From the NCBI GenBank assembly GCA_029260675.1, contig JAJDCV010000265.1:1-13563 (forward strand): 13,563 bases of DNA, written 5' to 3'. Of the stretch, positions 7,079 to 13,563 are shown piece after piece. Every line of letters starts with the position of its first letter. Position 1 is the first letter of the stretch. The stretch is from Phycisphaeraceae bacterium. GTDB taxonomy: Bacteria; Planctomycetota; Phycisphaerae; Phycisphaerales; Phycisphaeraceae. The position numbers were made by a program, and so were the translations under genes. The notes under the pieces were generated by a model that did not search any database, was not told where the DNA came from, and saw only the letters and a list, made by a program, of their open reading frames with translations.

Positions 7079-7577
7079 GCTGCTGCTCCGGGGTCAGGTT
7101 GGACCAACCGTTGGCGCGATCGATCACGAGGCTGACGGCCAATTCAACTGATCCCGGCAGGCCATCGCTCGAGGGTTGGCCCACACTAGCGGGCTCGATG
7201 CAGGCGGCGACCAGCCGGACACGCTTGGGAAGCAAACCCAGCCTGTCGGCGAGGTCCAGCTGCATCGCGATCGACAGGCCGTGGGTGCTCATCGTGTCGT
7301 CATTCACAAGGCCCGGCCGGTCGGGGCTGAACCAGTCGATGTCCAACACCTCCCCGGGCTCCAGCCCGGGAGCGACCACGGCATCGACCAGGACCAGCCC
7401 GCTCTTGCCCGGCAGGTAATCAAGCAACGCCGCCGGTCGGATATCCAGGTCCACCACCTCGACCCCAGGCAGGCCACGGCGTCGCAGCTCGCGCGCGACC
7501 AGTGGCCCGAACGCGTCGTCCGACGCCATCACGTTTCCGCAGGTCGCTACCAGGATCGCGCGGCCGTGGTCATCCAT
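7071..7577 (-). CDS. Hydrogenase maturation endopeptidase (HybD/HycI family)
   Basis: This 168-residue protease removes the C-terminal peptide of the NiFe large subunit after nickel insertion, locking the active site. Family features: an N-terminal strand followed by CGNVMASDDAFGP (13-25), whose D20-D21 corresponds to the DE/DD metal motif, a second acidic ligand D65 in LVLVDAV, and H99 in STHGLS. These match the E16/D62/H93 nickel-sensing triad of E. coli HybD, with Asp replacing the first Glu. The usual glycine before GN is a cysteine here (TCGN). A longer frame from a GTG at 7619 exists inside hydA, but GGAG 9 nt before the ATG at 7577 and the alignment to the family N-terminus favour the shorter start. 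It lies immediately after its presumed substrate HydA (4-nt gap). Confidence 0.93.
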   Translation of the reverse strand: MDDHGRAILVATCGNVMASDDAFGPLVARELRRRGLPGVEVVDLDIRPAALLDYLPGKSGLVLVDAVVAPGLEPGEVLDIDWFSPDRPGLVNDDTMSTHGLSIAMQLDLADRLGLLPKRVRLVAACIEPASVGQPSSDGLPGSVELAVSLVIDRANGWSNLTPEQQHA

Positions 7578-7581
7578 CTCG

Positions 7582-8976
7582 CTAGTCTCCATCCGACACT
7601 CCGGCTTGGGACACGGCACCGGCTCGCCCGCCCTCCCAGTCGCGGGTGAACTTCAGGAAATGCACTGAACAACTGATACATGGGTCGTAGTTACGGATCA
7701 GGTGTTCACAGCGCATCGCGGCCTCTTCATCAGTTACATCGACAAGCAGTTTGGCCAGATCGCGCAGGTCCGACTCAATGGTGACCTGGTTCTGACTGGT
7801 CGGCGGGATAATTCTTGCAAACGTGATGCCACCCTCGTGGTCGGTCTCATATTCGTGCCAGCAGACGCCGCGCGGCGCCTCGGTGCCGTGGGCACCGCGC
7901 CCGGCACGAGGCGTGATGGGGACCCGGCTGACCGCAGGTAACGTGTAGTTGCGGATGATGTCGGCGGAACGTGCCAGGGCGTGGATGACCTCCAGACCCC
8001 TGGCCGGGAGGCTCATAAAATTATTCCTCCAAGGCAATTGACTGCCCAACAGGGTGCAGACCTTGGGCAGGATCTGGAGGGCTCGGGGGTGCAAATTCTC
8101 ACTTTTGAGATTCAGCCGGGCCAGCGGCCCCACGAGGTATTCCCCACGGCCCTTGATGATCGACTGCAGGGCGGTGGAATGTTCGACGTGCTGCTCTTCG
8201 ATGGCCTTGCCGTACTCCTCCTGGCTGACGTTCAGGCCCTTGTTGCTGATCAGCCCGCCGAGGTTCATCGGATACCCCTCCTCGGGATTGAGGCAGACGA
8301 ACTCGTAGTCCCGGACCAGCTCGGGGTAGGTGATGTGTTCAGCGAGGAAAAGCGTCAGCTCGCACATCAGGTCCAGGCAGGCCTCGATCTCCGGCAGCAG
8401 ACCCGCCATCGCCTTGGGGTCCGGGGCCTTGTAGAACCCGCCGACGCAGACGTTCACCGGGTGGATACTCCTGCCGGCGACCACGTCCATCAGCGTGTTG
8501 CCCAGCTTCTTGATCCGCAGCGCCTGCTTGACCGTCTCCCCGTGATCCTCGGCCATGCTGATGGCGCTCTCATAGCCCAGGAAGTCCGGCAGGTGAAGCA
8601 TGAACATGTGCAGGACGTGGCTCTCGATCCACTCGCCACAGTAGAGCAGGTCGCGCAGCTCACGGATCTCGGGCGTGACGTCATCGAAGACGCCCATCGC
8701 CTTTTCCAGCGCGTGACAGGAGCCCATCTGATAGGCGACCGGACAGATCCCGCAGATCCTTGCGGTGATATCGGGGACCTCCTTGAAGTCTCTGCCACGC
8801 AGGAACGCCTCGTAGAACCGAGGGGGTTCGTAGATCTCAAGGTGGACCTTCTCGACCTGGTCGCCGTTCATGACCAGGTGCAGCGCCCCCTCGCCCTCGA
8901 CCCGGGCCAGCGCGCCGACACGGATCGTCCGCGTGCTGCCGCTATTTTTCTTGCTGTTCGAGTCGTTCATATTCAT
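7582..8976 (-). CDS. hydA: Group 3b [NiFe] hydrogenase large (alpha) subunit
   Basis: HydA holds the NiFe active site of a soluble bidirectional hydrogenase. The N-terminal nickel motif is RICGICPVAYQMGSCHAL (C75, C78, H88), and the form ICPVAYQM is typical of group 3. The C-terminal motif is DPCISCSVH (C433, C436, H439). All four Ni-binding cysteines are present, and the length of about 464 fits group 3b. After H439 comes a 25-residue tail expected to be removed by the adjacent protease; it is longer than the four-residue tail I recall for Pyrococcus SHI. The start is uncertain between GTG 8979, ATG 8976 and ATG 8970. A GGCGAG-like site favours the ATGs, and I use 8976. The gene overlaps hydD by about 35 nt. 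Functionally grouped with HydD, and with HydBG for NADP(H). Confidence 0.97.
   Translation of the reverse strand: MNMNDSNSKKNSGSTRTIRVGALARVEGEGALHLVMNGDQVEKVHLEIYEPPRFYEAFLRGRDFKEVPDITARICGICPVAYQMGSCHALEKAMGVFDDVTPEIRELRDLLYCGEWIESHVLHMFMLHLPDFLGYESAISMAEDHGETVKQALRIKKLGNTLMDVVAGRSIHPVNVCVGGFYKAPDPKAMAGLLPEIEACLDLMCELTLFLAEHITYPELVRDYEFVCLNPEEGYPMNLGGLISNKGLNVSQEEYGKAIEEQHVEHSTALQSIIKGRGEYLVGPLARLNLKSENLHPRALQILPKVCTLLGSQLPWRNNFMSLPARGLEVIHALARSADIIRNYTLPAVSRVPITPRAGRGAHGTEAPRGVCWHEYETDHEGGITFARIIPPTSQNQVTIESDLRDLAKLLVDVTDEEAAMRCEHLIRNYDPCISCSVHFLKFTRDWEGGRAGAVSQAGVSDGD
7587..7590 (-). promoter_or_regulatory. Shine-Dalgarno deciding the protease start
   Basis: GGAG on the minus strand, 9 nt before the ATG at 7577 and embedded in the last codons of hydA just before its TAG stop. 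It supports translation of the protease by re-initiation after HydA rather than from GTG 7619 or ATG 7592. Confidence 0.55.
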
Positions 8977-9760
8977 CACTCGCCGGCTTAAAGGGGTCGA
9001 GGTAACCGTTGAATGATCGGAGCATCCGCTTCATGTCGCGGTTGGTTTTGCCCAACTCGCCGGTGAGCTTGCCGCCCAACGCGCCGATGTTGGGCTGATC
9101 CATCGGGCCGAAGCACCCGTAACAGGCCCGGGAGCAGCCCGGGCACAACGCGCCGCAGCCGGCCTGAGTGATCGGGCCCAGGCAGGGCTCGCCCTTGGAG
9201 ACCAACACACACGGCAGCCCCCTGCGTTTGCACTCCATGCACACGCTGTAAGACGGGATGTTGGGCTTGCGACCGGCAAGCAGCGCCGAGATGACTTCCA
9301 GCAGCTGCCCCCCATTGATCGGGCAGCCACGAAGCTCGAAGTCGATGAATACGTGGGCCGCCACCGGGGTCGAGGTCTCCAGTGTCTTGAGGTACTCCGG
9401 GCTTGGGTAGACCAGGTCCGCGTACTCCTTGACGTTCGCCCAGTTGCGCAGCGACTGGATCCCACCGGACGTGGCGCAGGCGCCGATCGCGATCAGGTAC
9501 TTGCAGTCCCGGCGGACCTGGTGGACGCGCTTCTCCTCCTCGGGCGTCGAGACGCTGCCCTCGATCAGCCCGATGTCATAGGGCGGGGGCAGCACACGGC
9601 GTCGGGCCTCCAGGAAAAACGAGATCTCCACTGCGCCGGCGATGTCCAGCAGGTGGTCTTCCAGGTTCAACAGCGTCAGCTGACAACCGTCGCAGCTCGA
9701 AAACTTGTAGACCGCCAGCTTGGGCTTATCCGTCTGGACGGGGATGGTGATACCTGACAT
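8942..9760 (-). CDS. hydD: Group 3b [NiFe] hydrogenase small (delta) subunit
   Basis: HydD carries the Fe-S relay from the NiFe site to the beta/gamma module. In its 272 residues the proximal [4Fe-4S] ligands are C23 and C26 (SSCDGCQL), C95 (IGACATSGG) and C146 (RGCPING). A cysteine-rich C-terminal half (C174, C177, C184, C193, C202, C206, C209, C213, C216) can supply two further [4Fe-4S] clusters. There is no twin-arginine signal, so the enzyme is cytoplasmic, unlike uptake hydrogenases. The start has AAGGAG 9 nt upstream and lies 3 nt after the hydG stop; the end overlaps hydA. The family is the NADH:ubiquinone oxidoreductase 20-kDa-like small subunit, as in sulfhydrogenase I/II delta. Confidence 0.97.
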   Translation of the reverse strand: MSGITIPVQTDKPKLAVYKFSSCDGCQLTLLNLEDHLLDIAGAVEISFFLEARRRVLPPPYDIGLIEGSVSTPEEEKRVHQVRRDCKYLIAIGACATSGGIQSLRNWANVKEYADLVYPSPEYLKTLETSTPVAAHVFIDFELRGCPINGGQLLEVISALLAGRKPNIPSYSVCMECKRRGLPCVLVSKGEPCLGPITQAGCGALCPGCSRACYGCFGPMDQPNIGALGGKLTGELGKTNRDMKRMLRSFNGYLDPFKPASDEYERLEQQEK

Positions 9761-9763
9761 AGT

Positions 9764-10635
9764 TTAGATCTCCTTCCTTCCGAAGACGCCGCCGATGTCT
9801 TCAAACGAGAAGACCGGGCCGTCCGTGCAGACAAACTTGCGCCCGTACTGGCAGTGGCCGCAGCGCCCGAAGCCGCAGTTCATGTTGCGTTCCAGGCTGA
9901 CGTACACATGCTCGGGCTTGACGTGCAGTTGAAGAAACTGCCAGGCCGCAACACGGTTGAGGATTGGCGGGCCGCAGACCAGCACGACGGTGTTCTGGGC
10001 GTTGACGCGGATGCGCTGCAGCAGGTTGGTGACCACCCCCACCGGGCCGACCCACCCGCCGGTCGCGTTGTCGACGGTGACCAGGACCTGGATCGACTCG
10101 TCGTCGGTCCACCGCTCAAGTTCCGGCGCGAAGACGCGGTCGTCTGGCGAGCGGCAGCCATACAGCAGCATGACCCGTCCGAACTGTTCGCGGTGTCGCA
10201 GCAGCGAGTAGATGGCCGGACGCATCGGCGCCAGCCCGATCCCCCCGGCGACGATCACGACATCCTGGCCCTTCAACGCTTCAAGCGGCCAGCCACGACC
10301 AAACGGGCCTCGCAACCCGACCACCCCGCCGACGCCCAGGCGTTGGATCGCCCGGGTGACCGACCCGACGACCCGGATCGTGTGGTCGATCGTATCAGTC
10401 TCTTCCGGATCGCTGCTGATCGAGATCGCGGCCTCCCCGACACCGGGGACATAAAGCATATTGAACTGCCCGGGCAGGAAGCGGTAGCTCTCGCGGTGGA
10501 TCTCATCGACGAAGCGCATCTTGAACGTGACGGTGTTGAAGTTTTCCTGGTTGATCGCCATGATCTCGGCGGCCACCGGGACCCAGGTATCCAGCCCGCA
10601 GACCGGGGCCGGGCGCGTTTCTGTCATCATGGTTG

Positions 10636-10639
<4 letters not shown>
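9764..10639 (-). CDS. hydG: Sulfhydrogenase gamma subunit, FAD/NAD(P)-binding oxidoreductase
   Basis: HydG exchanges electrons between NAD(P)H and the hydrogenase Fe-S chain. The 291-residue protein has the ferredoxin-reductase layout. An FAD-binding barrel contains PGQFNMLYVPGVGEAAISIS (56-75), where EAAIS stands in place of the usual RxYS. A nucleotide-binding Rossmann domain has GGIGLAP (132-138) and CGPP (222-225). The C-terminal [2Fe-2S] site is C255, C260, C263 and C271 in the pattern CGFGRCGHCQYGRKFVC. It is homologous to sulfhydrogenase gamma, anaerobic sulfite reductase B and NfnA; it is not the radical-SAM HydG of [FeFe] hydrogenases. Its ATG overlaps the hydB TGA by 4 nt, giving an ATGA junction, with a G-rich GAGGGGGG ribosome site. 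Preference for NADP over NAD is inferred from group 3b membership, not from a residue I can identify. Confidence 0.95.
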
Positions 10640-11826
<1,187 letters not shown>

Positions 11827-11832
11827 CACCGA

Positions 11833-11839
11833 CTCCTTT
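11833..11839 (-). promoter_or_regulatory. Shine-Dalgarno deciding the hydB start
   Basis: AAAGGAG on the minus strand, 6 nt before the ATG at 11826, in the 22-nt gap after the hypE stop. It argues against the longer frame from 11904, whose extra 26 residues are Ser/Gly-rich and are simply hypE read in another frame. Confidence 0.75.
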
Positions 11840-11848
11840 CCACTTGAA

Positions 11849-12919
11849 CTAACAGATCCTTGGCAGTTGTTCCCCGTATGGCTTCTGGACGATCCGTCGG
11901 CCACCGATCAGCGTGTGCAGCTCACACAGCCCATCCTGCTCGCTGCCGATATGCCCGATGATCCGGGCCTCCTGGCCAAGCGGATCACGCCGCATCGCAT
12001 CGAGCGCCGCGTCGGCTTCATAAGGCCTGACCACCGCGACGACCTTCCCCTCGTTGGCGACCTCCAACGGGTCCAGCCCCAGCATGTCCGCGGCGTGTTG
12101 GGCCTCGGGGCGGACCGGGATCCGCGCTTCATCAAGCGTCACACGCCAGCCGCTGTCCCGCGCCAGGTCGCAGGCCACACCCGCCAGCCCCGACCGGGTC
12201 GCATCCCGCATGAACAACACGTCCGGCACATCCTTAAGCAGCGCCTGGATCAACCCGTTCAACGGCGCGGCGTCGCTGCGCAACACGCTCTGGACCTGAG
12301 GCAACTCGCGCGCCAGCATCACGGCCAACCCGTGCTCGCCGACCGGGCCGTTGACGATCAACACATCCCCGGGCTGTACACGGTTAGGGTGAAACGTTCG
12401 GTTGCGCGGGACACGCGCCACCCCGGCGGTCGTGATGTAGATGCCATCTGCCTGAGCCCGGCCGACCACCTTCGTGTCGCCGGTCACCACCGACACGCCC
12501 GCCTCCTCGCCGGCCGCCGCGATCGAATCGATCACCTGCGCCAGGTCAGACATCGCAAAGCCCTCGGCCAGGATCAGACCCAGCGCGATCCCGACCGGAT
12601 CACCGCCACAGACCGCCAGGTCGTTGACCGTGCCGCAGACCGCCAACCGGCCGATGTCCCCGCCGGGGAATCTCCAGGGCTGCACGACGTAGCTGTCGAT
12701 CGTCATCGCAAGCCGATCCGTCCCGGTTGCGGCCAGCATCGCCGAATCCAGCAGCCCGCCCATCAGGTCATTACCCAGTCTCGGTAGGATCAGGCCGTCG
12801 AGCAGTTCGTCGGTCAACTGCCCCCCCCCGCCGTGGGCGAGGGTGACCCGTCCGCGCGGCGTATCGGCGGGCGCGGGGTGCCGTCGGTTCGTATCCATAG
12901 GGATTGCGGTGCGTGTCAT
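11849..12919 (-). CDS. hypE: Hydrogenase expression/formation protein HypE
   Basis: HypE dehydrates a thiocarboxamide on its own C-terminal cysteine to thiocyanate, the source of the CN ligands of the NiFe site, and passes CN to the HypCD complex. The 356-residue protein ends in PRIC, so the essential terminal Cys is present. The N-terminal LAHGGGGQLTDELL (28-41) and the ATP-binding AIR-synthase-like features (VCGTVNDLAVCGG, TGDTKVVG) fit the PurM-like fold. The start overlaps the hypD TGA as ATGA, and GGAGG sits 7 nt upstream. A second in-frame ATG lies at codon 8. The carbamoyl donor enzyme HypF is not in the window and is probably upstream or elsewhere. Confidence 0.97.
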   Translation of the reverse strand: MTRTAIPMDTNRRHPAPADTPRGRVTLAHGGGGQLTDELLDGLILPRLGNDLMGGLLDSAMLAATGTDRLAMTIDSYVVQPWRFPGGDIGRLAVCGTVNDLAVCGGDPVGIALGLILAEGFAMSDLAQVIDSIAAAGEEAGVSVVTGDTKVVGRAQADGIYITTAGVARVPRNRTFHPNRVQPGDVLIVNGPVGEHGLAVMLARELPQVQSVLRSDAAPLNGLIQALLKDVPDVLFMRDATRSGLAGVACDLARDSGWRVTLDEARIPVRPEAQHAADMLGLDPLEVANEGKVVAVVRPYEADAALDAMRRDPLGQEARIIGHIGSEQDGLCELHTLIGGRRIVQKPYGEQLPRIC

Positions 12920-13563
12920 GGCTTAACCTCCAACGCGATGGGTTTCCCCGAATCCGGATCACGCCGCCTCATCGACACGAGCTGACGCCGTTTCGCCCCG
13001 CCTCCGCGTTGGTACTTGAACCACGCCTGACAGGTGCCCTCGGAGCTGACCATGCAAGGCCCGATCGGGTTCGTCGGCGTGCAGCCGTTGTCAAAGAGCA
13101 CGCACTGCGGCGGGGATACGGCCCCGGTGATCACCTCGCCGCATCGGCATCCCTTGGGCTCGCGGTCCTCCGGCTGACTTAATCCAAACCGAGCCTGCCC
13201 ATCGAACGCCCGGTACGCTTCACGCAACACCAGGCCGCTACCCGGGATCGAACCCAGGCCGCGCCAGCGCACGTCGGCGACCTCGAAAACTTTTTCCACC
13301 AGGGCCAGCGCCGAGCGGTTACCGAACTCACTAACCGCCTGGGGGTACTGGTTGATCAACTCCGCTCGGTCTCCGCCGGCCATGCGCACCAGGTCCACTA
13401 AAGCCTCGGGGATCTGTTCATCCTCGAATCCGCCAACCACGCAGGGCAGGCCGTACTGTGTAACGATCGGCTCGAACTCACGCCAACCGGTGATGACCGA
13501 CACGTGCCCGGGAAGCAGGAATCCATCAACTTGCACAGTGCCGCTGTCGAGCAGCGCAATCAC
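12916..13563 (-). CDS. hypD: Hydrogenase formation protein HypD, C-terminal part (cut by window edge)
   Basis: HypD is the Fe-S scaffold on which, with HypC, the Fe(CN)2CO unit is assembled. The window holds 215 C-terminal residues of a protein usually about 360-380 long; the gene runs off the right edge, and the GTG at the edge is an internal Val codon. Visible features, numbered from the edge: PGHVSVITG (18-26), which carries a conserved HypD motif, and the cysteine-rich [4Fe-4S] region C139, C141, C154, C161, C170 and C178, including CTPTNPIGPCMVSSEGTC. After the usual end near WFKYQRGG there is a basic tail of about 28 residues that looks longer than in most HypDs. The stop overlaps hypE by 4 nt. 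hypC and hypF would be expected just upstream, outside the window. Confidence 0.96.
   Translation of the reverse strand: MIALLDSGTVQVDGFLLPGHVSVITGWREFEPIVTQYGLPCVVGGFEDEQIPEALVDLVRMAGGDRAELINQYPQAVSEFGNRSALALVEKVFEVADVRWRGLGSIPGSGLVLREAYRAFDGQARFGLSQPEDREPKGCRCGEVITGAVSPPQCVLFDNGCTPTNPIGPCMVSSEGTCQAWFKYQRGGGAKRRQLVSMRRRDPDSGKPIALEVKP

Noticed and set aside
6604..7419. 271-residue plus-strand open frame across hypB, hypA and the protease
   Set aside because: It spans three well-supported genes on the opposite strand and is an Arg/Ser/Pro-rich shadow.
7981..8991. 336-residue open frame on the plus strand opposite hydA
   Set aside because: It is antisense to a gene with complete catalytic motifs, is rich in Gln, Asp, Leu and His as expected from reading GC-rich codons backwards, and has no recognisable domain.
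11827..11904. N-terminal extension of hydB into hypE
   Set aside because: The added 26 residues are hypE read in another frame, while a strong Shine-Dalgarno precedes the ATG at 11826.

Overview
The window carries one long minus-strand operon (about 1355 to beyond 13563) for making, maturing and probably using a cytoplasmic group 3b (sulfhydrogenase-type, NADP(H)-linked) [NiFe] hydrogenase. It runs directly into a pyruvate:ferredoxin oxidoreductase gene and a dihydroorotate-dehydrogenase-like gene. A second, unrelated region (1 to about 1354) holds two secreted-protein genes on the same strand. One is a complete PEP-CTERM protein. The other is only the signal peptide of a further protein, cut by the left window edge. 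The high GC content, the C-terminal sorting signal (PEPAS, hydrophobic stretch, LRRR) and the fermentation-type operon suggest a planctomycete of the Phycisphaerae type. That assignment is inference from style, not from a marker gene.

Layout in transcription order, right to left: hypD (3' part only), hypE, hydB (beta, Fe-S), hydG (gamma, FAD/NAD(P)/2Fe-2S), hydD (delta, small subunit), hydA (alpha, NiFe large subunit), a hydrogenase maturation protease, hypA, hypB, nifJ (single-chain PFOR) and a DHODH-like flavoprotein. Almost every junction overlaps or is separated by fewer than 25 nt: 4-nt ATGA overlaps at hypD/hypE and hydB/hydG, a 35-nt overlap at hydD/hydA, 8-nt overlaps at protease/hypA and hypA/hypB, and a 1-nt TGATG at hypB/nifJ. 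This indicates one transcription unit with translational coupling. The beta-gamma-delta-alpha order matches the Pyrococcus furiosus hydBGDA operon.

How the parts fit: HypA and HypB deliver nickel, HypD and HypE act in building the Fe(CN)2CO group, and the protease trims HydA after nickel insertion. HydA/HydD interconvert H2 with protons and electrons, and HydB/HydG exchange those electrons with NADP(H). NifJ oxidises pyruvate to acetyl-CoA and CO2 and releases low-potential electrons. Having NifJ in the same operon suggests fermentative electron disposal (or the reverse) linking pyruvate and H2. No ferredoxin or ferredoxin:NADP reductase gene is visible, so the electron link is unresolved. 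The last gene keeps DHODH-type FMN-binding motifs but lacks the catalytic cysteine, so it is probably not a pyrimidine enzyme; its tie to PFOR is the most open functional question here.

The 460-nt region upstream of the PEP-CTERM gene is AT-rich in its middle. It contains a perfect 10-bp inverted repeat and two pairs of 9-bp repeats in swapped order. The short gap before the partial secreted gene contains an 11-bp hairpin abutting the ribosome binding site. These are the main non-coding signals. I saw no tRNA, rRNA, CRISPR array, insertion sequence or clear intrinsic terminator.
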